DNA of 60,838 nt, taken from NCBI GenBank assembly GCA_005884665.1, contig VBAT01000033.1:1-60838 (forward strand), read 5' to 3'. Position numbers and translations under genes: made by a program. Origin of the DNA: Bacteroidota bacterium (lineage in GTDB: Bacteria > Bacteroidota > Bacteroidia > Chitinophagales > Chitinophagaceae). Under the pieces are notes generated by a model. It worked only from the letters and a program-made list of their open reading frames with translations, was not told the DNA's origin and did no database searches. Shown here in pieces: positions 44,386 through 54,214 of this stretch. Numbering within the stretch: position 1 is the first letter of the stretch; each line of letters opens with the position of its first letter.

Positions 44386-45219
44386 ATGGAAAAATATTTG
44401 TTCACTGATGGAACGAATGTGATAAGGGAAGTTGAATCGAGAGAAGAGTTACAGTCATTGATACAATCATCCGCCGGCTCGCCAACGGCCAGGATATGGG
44501 TTTTTAACAGTAACGAATGGATCACCGTTTCCGATTTCAATAATCGTTCATCCAGGCAAACCGCTTCTACCGCCAAAAAAGAATCCGTCGCCGAACCAAA
44601 GGAGATACGAAAGCCGGGGCGCAAGTCAGCTTTTCCAGGGTTATTGAAAAAAACTCTTTTTGGTATTGTCACGGCAGTTGCCATTTTCCTGGTATATAAT
44701 TTTACCAGGGTCACATGGACCAGGGCAGCGCCTCTCGCTATCGTTGCTGACCGTCCTTCAAATACTCCCCTCGTGAACGTAGATTCGATCATCGGGTCGA
44801 TCGAATTTTCGCGGGGCCAAAAGCTCGACAGGACCACGAGAACTAACCTGCGTATCCGCAATACCTGGCCGGACCTGATACAATTACAATTGGCTGCAGA
44901 CAGGGACACAAATAAAGATGATTCCCGCTATCACAACCCCGAAGTGACAATCGACAACTCCACTGGCTACAATATAGATAATGCCATCGTCAAGCTGAGC
45001 CTGTGGAAAAACAACGAAGTGATAAATAGCGACACTATCCGGTTTACGAACATTGGCTATTCGTCCCCGGCTAAAAGAACCATGGATGGACTATATCGTG
45101 GCGACAGTATCTCGGTATCGTTCATATCCATCCGGGCCAAAGCATTTAATTTCTGCTACTCATCGGACAAAAAAAATAATTCCCCCAATTACAATGACAG
45201 GTGGTATTGCAGGGAATGA
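44386..45219 (+). CDS. single-pass membrane protein, first gene of actin-like/SEDS-PBP operon
   Basis: A 277-residue protein from ATG at 44386 (open frame continues upstream over the terminator). Residues 1-55 (LFTDGTNVIREVESREELQS, ARIWVFNSNEWITVSDF) resemble a small GYF_2/DUF4339-type domain, which usually sits in the cytoplasm and binds partners. A basic linker leads to one membrane helix (about 90-108, LFGIVTAVAIFLVYNF). The rest (about 165 residues) would be periplasmic. No enzyme motif is visible. The ATPase gene follows after 26 bases. Confidence 0.75.
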   Translation: MEKYLFTDGTNVIREVESREELQSLIQSSAGSPTARIWVFNSNEWITVSDFNNRSSRQTASTAKKESVAEPKEIRKPGRKSAFPGLLKKTLFGIVTAVAIFLVYNFTRVTWTRAAPLAIVADRPSNTPLVNVDSIIGSIEFSRGQKLDRTTRTNLRIRNTWPDLIQLQLAADRDTNKDDSRYHNPEVTIDNSTGYNIDNAIVKLSLWKNNEVINSDTIRFTNIGYSSPAKRTMDGLYRGDSISVSFISIRAKAFNFCYSSDKKNNSPNYNDRWYCRE

Positions 45220-45245
45220 TCTTTCAAATTAAATAACTCAACCTT

Positions 45246-47624
45246 ATGGCACTCTATTATTTACCGGTTTTGATTCGCAGCGACAGGTATTTTGTTGCCA
45301 AGTTGCAAAGTGATGCCATTCCCGGCAACCGGGACTGCACCGAATTTAATTTTGTAACCTATGCAGAGGACAGGGTGCTGGCCCCGCTTATTTCGATTGA
45401 AGACCCTGACCGGATCGTTTTGAATCAGATGGCGCCTTCTGACAGGCAGGATGTTCTTTTAAAGGAATGTCATGTTTCGCTGGTCAAAAGAGAGGATGGT
45501 TTTGAATTGCTGATCCGCAAAAACAGCGTTTTTAAAGTAGAGCCGTTTTACGATGCGGCCACCGGTCTTCGACTGGATTATTCAACTTCGCAAAAAAGGA
45601 TTATCCTGGGTTATTACCGGCATAAGGTTGAACTCGCCTCATTGAATATTTATATCACGCTTTCCCTGGCTGAAACAGAAACCTATTCTGGTAAGTTCCA
45701 GTTTGCCGTTATGAATTCAATGCAGTGCAACCGGGTAGTAGTCGATTTCGGCAGCGAGGCAAGCCAGGTGGCATATAAGAATTGCGGACCGCAGGCATCA
45801 TTAGTGCAATATGATATCCTTGAAAACATCATTGGCAGATTGAGTGTAAGCGATAGGACACGATATTATAAGCGCGAGGAGTTTTTGAATGATGAATCAG
45901 GCCAGCCTACTCTTTACCGTTCTTTTTACGCCGTCAAAAAAAACATGTCCGTTTATGAAAGAAAGAATTTCCCGTTCAATTTCACCGGCGATCTTATGAA
46001 CGACGAGGTCAGGTTGTTTGTTACAAGACAGGAAGTCGGTGCAACCCAGGTTTACTTCAGGGACAACTATGAAATAATACCTAACCTGAAATTAGGCATA
46101 GAAAAAAGCCTCCAGTTGTCGATCGACCGGCAATCAGAAGACTACAGTATCCGCTCACATAAAAAGGAATTGATTGGCGCAGTGCTGCTTCGCGTGCTTC
46201 GGTTGATGATCAGCACCAAGCCGGAATTCAGGGACGGAGGAATGATCGTGACATTGCTTGTCCCGAATATTTATACACAGCACGATGTTTTTGAATTGCT
46301 GAACACGCTCCGGATCCGTACCGATGACTTGCTTCGTTCATTAAATATAAAAAGTGAAGAACTGTTTATCGAATATGAAACGATCTCCGAAAGCGATGCA
46401 GCATTCATGGGATACCAGCAAACCCAGGGTTCCGATGTTCAGTTGAATAATGGTGAAATGGCGCTGGTAATTGATTGCGGCAAAGGCACTACAGATATTT
46501 CAATCCTGCTGGCCGATGACAATGAGAATTACTCGAGCTTTTTCCGAACGGGCTTTGCCGGTGCCGGCAATGTTTTGTCATATGGGTTTGCCGAAGACCT
46601 GCTCACACTGATCCTGCGGACGATACCCTGCAGCAATGAAATTTCAGTAAAGGATTTTATCCGTAAGCAGATCCTCGAACAACATCTTACGGTAGACGTG
46701 CTGAACTTTATCCAGTTCCTTGAAAACCGGAAAAAACGATTTAAAAATCTCGAGACTATTGGCATCAACGAGTTTGCACAGCTGGCTGAGCAATCGCAAA
46801 GCACGGAACGTACTATTGGCAACCTGTACCGGGATCAATCTACCCTTTTACAATATGCAGAAGCTATACTGAAGGATCGCAATATTAAATGGGATGACGA
46901 GATCACGGGTTTGATACACAAAGCCACAGATTGCATCGTGCATTGTATTGTTGCTAGCGTCAAAGATGTCATCACAAAAGATATTAAAAAGAGGATCAGG
47001 TCGGTGATGCTTAGTGGTAGGGCTTTCTATTTCGAGGAGCTGAAAGTAAAGTTGCGTGATGCTTTAAAGAATATGCTCGGTAGTAACATCACCATACATA
47101 CGGTTACCCCCGGGCGGGCTTTGAACAATAAAAATGTCGCGCTCTATGGAGCTTTCACAGGCGCTTACAAAATAACCGATTTTACCGGGATACCGATTGA
47201 TAAAAAGGAAGGTCTGTCCAAGAATAATGATATCCTGAACAACAATATGTATCTCTACCGGGGTATAAAAATTCAACCAGGCAACGATATTCTTTACAAT
47301 ACATCCGTGGTGAGAAGGAATAACCAGCAATTGAAGTCATTTAAGAACAAAACGATCGATATCTATTTTACGAGAGACAATATCTATCTCCGCCTGATGG
47401 AGAATCAGCATGTGAAAGATGTACGCTCACTATACAGCATTCTCACTTCGGTGTCGGAAATTTATTCGCCCGTCCAGGATATGAAAGCGATTTCCATGTT
47501 CCCCAATTATTCAGGCGAACTGGCCTCGGTTACTACATTGCATGACGATATAGTGAAGGAAGAACTGGTAAAAGAGCAGCCCATTAAAAAGGCGGGAGGC
47601 ATACTTCAATTTTTTCAGTTTTAA
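45246..47624 (+). CDS. actin/Hsp70-superfamily ATPase
   Basis: A 792-residue cytoplasmic protein. Three signatures of the actin/Hsp70/sugar kinase fold are present. Phosphate-1 is VVVDFGSEASQVAYKN at about residue 165. Phosphate-2 is ALVIDCGKGTTDISILL at about 405. The adenosine motif is SVMLSGRAFYFEELKVKL at about 586. About 160 residues precede the fold, and the insert between the phosphate loops is long, so it is neither standard DnaK nor MreB. The C-terminal 150 residues are beta-rich. It may polymerise or act as a nucleotide switch that steers the membrane partners encoded next to it. Confidence 0.85.
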   Translation: MALYYLPVLIRSDRYFVAKLQSDAIPGNRDCTEFNFVTYAEDRVLAPLISIEDPDRIVLNQMAPSDRQDVLLKECHVSLVKREDGFELLIRKNSVFKVEPFYDAATGLRLDYSTSQKRIILGYYRHKVELASLNIYITLSLAETETYSGKFQFAVMNSMQCNRVVVDFGSEASQVAYKNCGPQASLVQYDILENIIGRLSVSDRTRYYKREEFLNDESGQPTLYRSFYAVKKNMSVYERKNFPFNFTGDLMNDEVRLFVTRQEVGATQVYFRDNYEIIPNLKLGIEKSLQLSIDRQSEDYSIRSHKKELIGAVLLRVLRLMISTKPEFRDGGMIVTLLVPNIYTQHDVFELLNTLRIRTDDLLRSLNIKSEELFIEYETISESDAAFMGYQQTQGSDVQLNNGEMALVIDCGKGTTDISILLADDNENYSSFFRTGFAGAGNVLSYGFAEDLLTLILRTIPCSNEISVKDFIRKQILEQHLTVDVLNFIQFLENRKKRFKNLETIGINEFAQLAEQSQSTERTIGNLYRDQSTLLQYAEAILKDRNIKWDDEITGLIHKATDCIVHCIVASVKDVITKDIKKRIRSVMLSGRAFYFEELKVKLRDALKNMLGSNITIHTVTPGRALNNKNVALYGAFTGAYKITDFTGIPIDKKEGLSKNNDILNNNMYLYRGIKIQPGNDILYNTSVVRRNNQQLKSFKNKTIDIYFTRDNIYLRLMENQHVKDVRSLYSILTSVSEIYSPVQDMKAISMFPNYSGELASVTTLHDDIVKEELVKEQPIKKAGGILQFFQF

Positions 47625-47633
47625 TTTCAAAAC

Positions 47634-48611
47634 ATGAGAAACAAAATAATAGCAGTTCTTATTCTCTTTCTTGCGCTCGGCCCTGCACAGGCCCAGCAAC
47701 AACCCGACAGGAACAAGATAAGGGTAGTGGACACATTGTCCAGGCAGGAAAAAAAGGACCGTAACCTGGTTATTTCGAAAGCTGAACTGGACTCGCTTGT
47801 ACTGGCGAATACAGTGTCTCAGCCGCAAACTACCCTCAAAGAGCCACAACCGGTAAAAGAGATTGTTACCGAAATGCCGACATGGATCATTGTAGCGGGT
47901 ATAGTTGCTCTTCTCATTATTTCATGCCTGCTCTACCTCCTGTTTGATTATCACAAACGCCTGGTAAAAACCGTAGCAGACCTGAAACGGCTGATCCAGA
48001 ATTTTGAATTCTATACCTCCACTAACACGACGACAGAAAAAAGCTTCCGCGGTAAAGCCGCCCTTGAAAAAAAGATCGGCGAGCTTACGACTGAACTTGA
48101 AAAGGAAAAAACGATGAACGATTCGTTAATTGAAGAATATGAGTCAGTCAAGCAATCTGTTGCCGATGTGTATAAAGTCAGGAACTACCCTCTTTTTGAT
48201 AAAGACAAAACAGAGAACCAGATCATAGAAGACATATTAAAGACTGAAAAGGCAGTAGCCAATCATGCATTTGAAAAATTTATGAAGCCCGTGCTGGCTA
48301 TAGCCGATGCCAATAAAAATAACCCGGCCCGGATGAGCGAGGAAGATAGCTCACGAATGCTTGAATTGCTTATTTCCCTTTCATTATATTATATCGAATA
48401 TCTCTATCTCCGGGTAAATGAACTTTCTGTTGGCGGCAATATGGTACAGCGGATTGGTAGCAACGGGAAAGGGATAGACCTGGCGCTGCTCAAAAAATTA
48501 AATACCGAGCACGGAAGCAGGGCGCTGTCCCTGCGCATGGCATTGAACAGGTCAGGCATTGATCAACTAACCTATCCTGTCTTTGATGAAACTGATCTGA
48601 ATAATTTCTGA
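47634..48611 (+). CDS. membrane-anchored coiled-coil protein
   Basis: A 325-residue protein. A signal peptide (ends at AQAQQQ), an extracytoplasmic stretch to about residue 82, one membrane helix (WIIVAGIVALLIISCLLYLL), then a cytoplasmic coiled coil (about 120-180, with LEKKIGELTTELEKEKTM) and a helical C-terminus. I do not recognise the family. Its layout suits a linker between a cytoplasmic filament or switch and a membrane enzyme. It starts 9 bases after the ATPase stop and ends 5 bases before the next gene. Confidence 0.75.
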   Translation: MRNKIIAVLILFLALGPAQAQQQPDRNKIRVVDTLSRQEKKDRNLVISKAELDSLVLANTVSQPQTTLKEPQPVKEIVTEMPTWIIVAGIVALLIISCLLYLLFDYHKRLVKTVADLKRLIQNFEFYTSTNTTTEKSFRGKAALEKKIGELTTELEKEKTMNDSLIEEYESVKQSVADVYKVRNYPLFDKDKTENQIIEDILKTEKAVANHAFEKFMKPVLAIADANKNNPARMSEEDSSRMLELLISLSLYYIEYLYLRVNELSVGGNMVQRIGSNGKGIDLALLKKLNTEHGSRALSLRMALNRSGIDQLTYPVFDETDLNNF

Positions 48612-48616
48612 CCTCC

Positions 48617-51600
48617 ATGTTAAAATTTCTTACCAGTCTTTCTTTCCTGTACTTATTGGCCATAACAGCGTTAGTGGTCTATGGGCTGTTATACTACCGG
48701 GATTTTGTACGATCAGCGAGGCAACGGAAAAGATTTCCAATAATATTTTCCATTATCGGCATTGCGTGTTTTGCCTTTTTATGGACGAACATTCATGCGC
48801 CATTGCGGTTGAAGACATTCAGCAACCTGGAGCACCATTTTATCCGGCATGACGGATTCATTGTAAGCAGGAACATCGAGTTAGGCGGGTTGGATACAGC
48901 GAACTTCGATAATAACCCTTTCAACAGTTTCCTGTTGTCAAAAAAAAACCAGGAAGTAACGGTTTTATCCAACTATTCCGAGGAACCATTCTATACAGGC
49001 GAGGAAGGAAAGTTCCAGCTACAGTCCAAAGCATGGGCCGCTGCAGGTCATATCCTTTCATTCACCTATGATTCTGTTTTCGTAAAGATCAGTTCGACAA
49101 ATGACAACGGTTTTGAATTAAGTATTAACAGCCTGGTGATAAACACATTGAAACAGCTCAAGAAAGGTATTTCGTTATGGAACCTGTTTAAAGATGAAGC
49201 CTCATTTGTCAATTCGATCCATTACAATGATGAAGAACTGGCTAACTGTTTAAAGAATATTCTAATCGTGAGAGATAATGTATCAGGGAAAACAGGAGGC
49301 AACCTGGTGTATTTTATTTCTGGCAAAATCTTTCGATCTGTTGGCAGCGTCCGTTACGATCAGCAAAAACTGCAGTTGAAAGATATGCACTTCAGCGCTG
49401 CGATACCTGATAAAAACACTTTTGCCTGGGGCATTGGTTTTTTTGAAAATAATAAAAACCAGTTCAGGCTGGAAAACAACGGAGGCGACAGCTTCTCGGT
49501 GATTAATCGCTACCCGGTATCATATCCTTTATCTGAACAGAATAATAATGATTGGTCGCAGCATACTGTTAACAAATTCCTGGTGTCTGATTCCAGGCAA
49601 ATGCCGGCCATTCCCGCCGTATTTGACGAAGGATTTTTGTTTCCGATCCTGGTAAAGGACAATGTGAACGGATTTGCTCCTGTCCTGTTAAGCTACCGCA
49701 AGGCAGCAGAAAACAAACCATTGGAATTGTCTGCTCAATGGTTGAACCATTCCTCGTCGCTCATCGACACCAGGAACGACAAACTAATACTTCCTGCAAG
49801 GTCATCCGGGTTCAGCTGGCTGTTTTCGATCCGGAATACATTTAGTTGGGAGTTCGGCAATAAAATAATGGACGCTGGCCGGTGGCAATGGATCTTATTT
49901 GGAGGCCTATTCTTCTTTTTCGCAATAGTCTTTATCGTTTCACTGTTAACACCTGCGGAAAAATTAAGCTGGGCCTGGCAATTGCTGTCCTGCATTACGA
50001 TCGTGTTATTGACCACAAGACTGTTTTTGTACTGGCGGTATAAAAGCTTTCCGCCTTATGAAGGGATGGACCTGCCTTCACAGCAACAGCTGAATAGTTT
50101 TTGGAACTTTGGGATCATCATCTTTGCCACCATTTTACTGGCATTCTTTTTTGGTTTCAGCCTGGTAAGAAGAAGCCTGTCAGTTATCCGGGTTAAATCA
50201 TCAGCGTTTCAAAGGACATTGCGTGGCAATACCATGACGACTTCTTATGAAGGTATCGGCAACACGATAACCAGCTCTTCGATAGTGAAACGGTTTGGCG
50301 CTAAAATGGTTTTCTTCGCAAGTTGGTTTGGATTGCTGGCAGTCGCGGCAGGGTTAGCCTATGTCAACCATTTTGACGCGGGTGCGTGCCGTCACCTGGC
50401 AATTGGGCTGGTAATAATCTATTTCATTTTTGTTTTCATTTCTTATAAAAATTCTCCTCTCGTGACTTCGGCAGCTAACAGCTGGTGGAGCCTGGATACA
50501 GAAAAGAAGCTCGACCTTATAATAAGTAACCCGGTAAAGGTGCTGTTATCTATAAGCCTATTGGCCGTGTTTGTATTTATTGACATCGGTTTCGCGATTG
50601 TCTTTTTGAATTTTCTCCTATTCAATGAAGCATTTTTATGCATCAACTATGCAATAGCGGGTCTATCGGCAGGAAGCCGGCGAAACGCGACCACATTTGG
50701 ATCTCTGGGTTTTATCTACCTGTCGGCTTTTGTGCTGAACTTATTGTACGCACCGTATATTTTTAAATTTCTGTTGGGTCTGCCTCAATCAATCTATGTC
50801 GCCGGATATATACTGTTCTCTGTTATCATAGCCTATAACCTGGCCCGGCTCTTCACCCGTTTTTCCTTGAGGAGAAAACTTTGGTCAGGTGTTGTTACCT
50901 CGCTTCTATTTTTTCTCGCGGCTTTCTTCTTTTTTCCGAAGCAGAAGATCCTGGATAAGGCAGCCATGACGAAATACCGGATTGATGTATTGACCATGCC
51001 GGTGGATGAAGCCATCAAAGGCGCTTATAATGACGGTAAAACCTATGAACCAGTAATACGAGCGGCGCAGAATCAATGGTTCATCAACACACTGATCTAT
51101 GAAGGGAACAACCCAGCTGTACAGGGAACAGGATTTCACCTGGTGCCGCACGCGCCGCAGAATAAAGGAGCAAAGTATAATGCGCAGGCGACCGATCTTG
51201 TAGCGAGTCGTTTTTTCCTGGCGGAACATGGCAAATGGTCGGTGTTGTTGTTCGTATTGCTACTTCTCCTGCCGGTGGGTATGCTCGGTTCTTTTTATAA
51301 ATTGTATCCCGATTTCATCAACAGGACGAATACGAGTTACCCAACTATCACCGCGGGCTTCTCTATCCTGAATTATTTCCTGATTTCAGCGCTATTGGTT
51401 ATTCTTGCCGCCACGGGGCGATATATATTCTTTGGACAGGACATGCCGTTTGGAAGTATCCTTAGCAAGCAGTCCATTTTATTCCCGTCCATTCTTATAG
51501 CAATAACCATCCTGTTGTTCAATAGAGCACCCCTGGAATATTACGCCAACCGGAAAAAGTTCATACCTGGTGCCATCGTGTTTGCCATTTTGGCGATCCT

Positions 51601-53866
51601 GCTGTTCTTTGTAAAACCTTCGTTCAACAAGAACAAAGAGTTCAATGCCAGTGAACTTGCCGGGGAGATGGATACATATGTTCAACTGAGATTGCAACCG
51701 ATACTTGATCATTTCGATACTTCGAGAAGGACCGGTAGATATCCACTTACAAAAAAAGATCAGCTGTTTACAGATTCTCTTCGCAAGCTCGTCAGTTCCG
51801 GTATTTTTAATGAAGACAATCCATTTTTCAGGAAACAATTGGAAGAGTATACACGATCAGGTTTTTTGCAACACCTGGATCAAACCCATATGCTGTATCT
51901 CGATCTGTATTCCGGCCGGCCGCAACTGGCAGTCAATGATAATTATTTCAGGGTGGAACCGCCGCCCCATCTCCAGCAATCGTGGAAAGGCAATGTGTTT
52001 GGGGACTCCAGCATCTACAATATCACCCTGTGGAATAATAAAGACAGGTCATTGATCCGGAAAAGACTGACCGGGTTCACCAATGAGCCAGTCGTCAGGC
52101 TTAACAATGAACTGTCGCTTGCATTTACCTCGGTTGGGCCGGATAAAATTTATAAAGATCTCTACCTTATCAATAACGGGAGATCTGTGATAACTATCAG
52201 CGATTACCTGGATCCATTTCCCGTCAGGCCAGGCGACAGTGTGAAGCTTTGTAATCCTTCAAAGATCCTGATCACCGATTCAACACACGAGATAATCCTG
52301 ATCACGGAACCCGATGCTTTCATGAAAAACTATTACGTGAATGGCAGCCGGTTCTATGTATATCCTCTCGCCAGCAGGTTTATATGGGCGAGAAATTTTG
52401 CCGAAAGCATTGCTTCGGGCTATACAGCCAATGATCAAATACGATCCAATGCCACGGTATCTCTTGATTTTGAAATGATGGATTCGCTGTCACAGAAAAT
52501 TCAGACGATGATGAATCGTGACACGGCCTACAAAAAAGGGGCTGAGTACGGTATCTGTATCGCCGATGGTAACGGGCGCCTGGTGGCCATGTCCGATTTT
52601 ATTAAAGGTCTCAATCGTCCCGATCCCAATGATAAACCGGGATACAATAAAACAATCATGGGAGAGAATGGTTATGTTTCCCAATCACTGTTGCGAAAAC
52701 AGATTGGAAATATCAACCTGCTACGCATGAACCCGGGTCCCGGCTCTACCTTTAAGCCTAACGGGAAAGCCAATCTTGGATTAGACAGTACATTTACATC
52801 GATTGGTCTGCGGGATAATTTTTCTTCCGAAGGTTTTTCCACACCTCAGCATTATTACGGAGGGGAAAGAGTGGCCGAATATGATTTTGAAAAAAATAAT
52901 GGCCGTATCTCCAATGTGGTCGATTATTTAAAATATTCGGATAATTATTATCATTCCAACATCTTATTGCTGGGATCATACCCAAAGCAGGAGCTCGCCA
53001 GCCTGTTGATGAAAAACTTTTTACAACAAAAACCGGATAGTGGCTTTCAGTGGCCCTGGTTTAACTACAATGGACGGCGGTATTGGCTGGATGGGTATGA
53101 GAATTGGCCCGGCTATATAAACGGGAAAGCCAATCTTGGATTAGACAGTTCATTTACATCGATTGGTCTGCTGGATAATTATGGGATCTATAACCGTCCA
53201 GCTGATAAAAGCTTTGATATGTTTTCTTCGCATTATGATTCATTGCTTATCCTGGACTCCTATAAAAAATCGGGATTTATCTTACCTGAGTATGCATTGT
53301 TTGACCAGCAGGGAGCTAATGTTGATAAGCGGATTCCTTACGATGTATTTGCAACCTGTTTCCGCGGACATGTCAAAGGCAGTAGCCAGGTAATGGTACC
53401 ACCTGCAAAAATGGTGGAAGCGTTCGGAAAACTTATAACGCAAAGCCGCGACTATACGCTTACACTAGATCCCTATGCCAGGCCTTCAGGCTTTTCACCT
53501 TTTATGATTGACCAGGCTATTGCCTATAACCGCTATCTTTCATTAATACGTGAAGGCGTGTTTACCGGGATGAAAGAGGTGCTGTATTCGGGGACCGCGG
53601 CAGCGCTGGGGACACTGTTAAAAAATAAATCGTCTTATTTCTATTATGCAAAGACTGGTACCACCGGTGACAACGAGGCCAAAACAAAATCCAAGTTATT
53701 TGCCATTATCATTTCGACTGATCCCGGGTTCAATTTCCGGAACAATAGATTTTATACGATTTATTTTACTTCGCAGAATGGGCCGGCAAAGCAGAACGAA
53801 CAATTTCAAAATGAGATTATCCGGTTCATCGAGCGATCCTATTCATTCAACAGGTATATGCAATAA
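48617..53866 (+). CDS. SEDS-like/penicillin-binding transpeptidase fusion protein
   Basis: A 1749-residue membrane protein. Two N-terminal helices, a large probably extracytoplasmic domain (about 60-410), then about a dozen membrane helices (about 415-1000). In that part QATDLVASRFFLAEHGKW (Asp860) and FFGQDMPFGSILSKQS look like the conserved Asp loop and the last loop of RodA/FtsW (SEDS) glycosyltransferases. The C-terminal part has the three transpeptidase motifs: SxxK as PGSTFKP (Ser1377, Lys1380), SxN as YSDNYY (Ser1441, Asn1443), and KTGT (Lys1679). SEDS enzymes and class B PBPs usually are separate partners. The 61-bp sequence at 52760 recurs at 53120, in frame. The SEDS call rests on motif reading only. 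Confidence 0.78.
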   Translation: MLKFLTSLSFLYLLAITALVVYGLLYYRDFVRSARQRKRFPIIFSIIGIACFAFLWTNIHAPLRLKTFSNLEHHFIRHDGFIVSRNIELGGLDTANFDNNPFNSFLLSKKNQEVTVLSNYSEEPFYTGEEGKFQLQSKAWAAAGHILSFTYDSVFVKISSTNDNGFELSINSLVINTLKQLKKGISLWNLFKDEASFVNSIHYNDEELANCLKNILIVRDNVSGKTGGNLVYFISGKIFRSVGSVRYDQQKLQLKDMHFSAAIPDKNTFAWGIGFFENNKNQFRLENNGGDSFSVINRYPVSYPLSEQNNNDWSQHTVNKFLVSDSRQMPAIPAVFDEGFLFPILVKDNVNGFAPVLLSYRKAAENKPLELSAQWLNHSSSLIDTRNDKLILPARSSGFSWLFSIRNTFSWEFGNKIMDAGRWQWILFGGLFFFFAIVFIVSLLTPAEKLSWAWQLLSCITIVLLTTRLFLYWRYKSFPPYEGMDLPSQQQLNSFWNFGIIIFATILLAFFFGFSLVRRSLSVIRVKSSAFQRTLRGNTMTTSYEGIGNTITSSSIVKRFGAKMVFFASWFGLLAVAAGLAYVNHFDAGACRHLAIGLVIIYFIFVFISYKNSPLVTSAANSWWSLDTEKKLDLIISNPVKVLLSISLLAVFVFIDIGFAIVFLNFLLFNEAFLCINYAIAGLSAGSRRNATTFGSLGFIYLSAFVLNLLYAPYIFKFLLGLPQSIYVAGYILFSVIIAYNLARLFTRFSLRRKLWSGVVTSLLFFLAAFFFFPKQKILDKAAMTKYRIDVLTMPVDEAIKGAYNDGKTYEPVIRAAQNQWFINTLIYEGNNPAVQGTGFHLVPHAPQNKGAKYNAQATDLVASRFFLAEHGKWSVLLFVLLLLLPVGMLGSFYKLYPDFINRTNTSYPTITAGFSILNYFLISALLVILAATGRYIFFGQDMPFGSILSKQSILFPSILIAITILLFNRAPLEYYANRKKFIPGAIVFAILAILLFFVKPSFNKNKEFNASELAGEMDTYVQLRLQPILDHFDTSRRTGRYPLTKKDQLFTDSLRKLVSSGIFNEDNPFFRKQLEEYTRSGFLQHLDQTHMLYLDLYSGRPQLAVNDNYFRVEPPPHLQQSWKGNVFGDSSIYNITLWNNKDRSLIRKRLTGFTNEPVVRLNNELSLAFTSVGPDKIYKDLYLINNGRSVITISDYLDPFPVRPGDSVKLCNPSKILITDSTHEIILITEPDAFMKNYYVNGSRFYVYPLASRFIWARNFAESIASGYTANDQIRSNATVSLDFEMMDSLSQKIQTMMNRDTAYKKGAEYGICIADGNGRLVAMSDFIKGLNRPDPNDKPGYNKTIMGENGYVSQSLLRKQIGNINLLRMNPGPGSTFKPNGKANLGLDSTFTSIGLRDNFSSEGFSTPQHYYGGERVAEYDFEKNNGRISNVVDYLKYSDNYYHSNILLLGSYPKQELASLLMKNFLQQKPDSGFQWPWFNYNGRRYWLDGYENWPGYINGKANLGLDSSFTSIGLLDNYGIYNRPADKSFDMFSSHYDSLLILDSYKKSGFILPEYALFDQQGANVDKRIPYDVFATCFRGHVKGSSQVMVPPAKMVEAFGKLITQSRDYTLTLDPYARPSGFSPFMIDQAIAYNRYLSLIREGVFTGMKEVLYSGTAAALGTLLKNKSSYFYYAKTGTTGDNEAKTKSKLFAIIISTDPGFNFRNNRFYTIYFTSQNGPAKQNEQFQNEIIRFIERSYSFNRYMQ
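52760..52820 (+). repeat. 61-bp in-gene direct repeat, copy 1
   Basis: It encodes NGKANLGLDSTFTSIGLRDN directly behind the SxxK motif of the transpeptidase domain. Copy 2 is exactly 360 bases downstream, in the same reading frame, and differs at only two bases. Confidence 0.9.
53120..53180 (+). repeat. 61-bp in-gene direct repeat, copy 2
   Basis: It encodes NGKANLGLDSSFTSIGLLDN. The differences from copy 1 are A to T and G to T, both changing the amino acid. Flanking sequences of the two copies are unrelated. Confidence 0.9.
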
Positions 53867-53890
53867 AAAAGGGCGGTATTAACCGCCCCC
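53866..53890 (-). terminator. hairpin between convergent genes
   Basis: GGGCGGT and ACCGCCC pair around ATTA. On the - strand the stem is followed by TTTTTT, fitting the gene ending at 53915. It may also stop the long operon ending at 53866. Confidence 0.65.
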
Positions 53891-53914
53891 CGAACTATTA
53901 GCTTTTTTGAAAAA

Positions 53915-54214
53915 TTAATAGTTCTCTTCCATAAACCCCGATAACGCATTATCAAGGTCATGAATATTTAAATAACCGTCCGTTGTAGTGTTTGACGACA
54001 GCAATCCATTTTTACGGGGATCAATCCCGTACTGGAACTCCAATTCGATCTCCTTGTGTGTCTTTAAATAATTATTGACCGGTAGTTCCATGGCGCGTCC
54101 ATTATTGATCTCAGAAATCTGGCGCAACATTTCTTCTTTTACTGTAATTGCAAGCATTTCAGTGTCGGCAAAAGGAAATGCGCTACCTGCTATATCGGTT
54201 AGGGTTTTAGTCAT
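53915..54214 (-). CDS. small hypothetical protein
   Basis: A 99-residue acidic cytoplasmic protein from ATG at 54214. The stretch ADTEMLAITVKEEMLRQISE is helical, and LPVNNYLKTHKEIELEFQYG follows. The segment TDGYLNIHDLDNALSG near the end resembles an EF-hand-like loop and helix, but the match is short. I do not recognise the family. Confidence 0.55.
   Translation of the reverse strand: MTKTLTDIAGSAFPFADTEMLAITVKEEMLRQISEINNGRAMELPVNNYLKTHKEIELEFQYGIDPRKNGLLSSNTTTDGYLNIHDLDNALSGFMEENY

Noticed and set aside
52760-53180. Template/variable repeat pair of a diversity-generating retroelement
   Set aside because: Only two differences, one of them not at an A, and there is no reverse transcriptase nearby.
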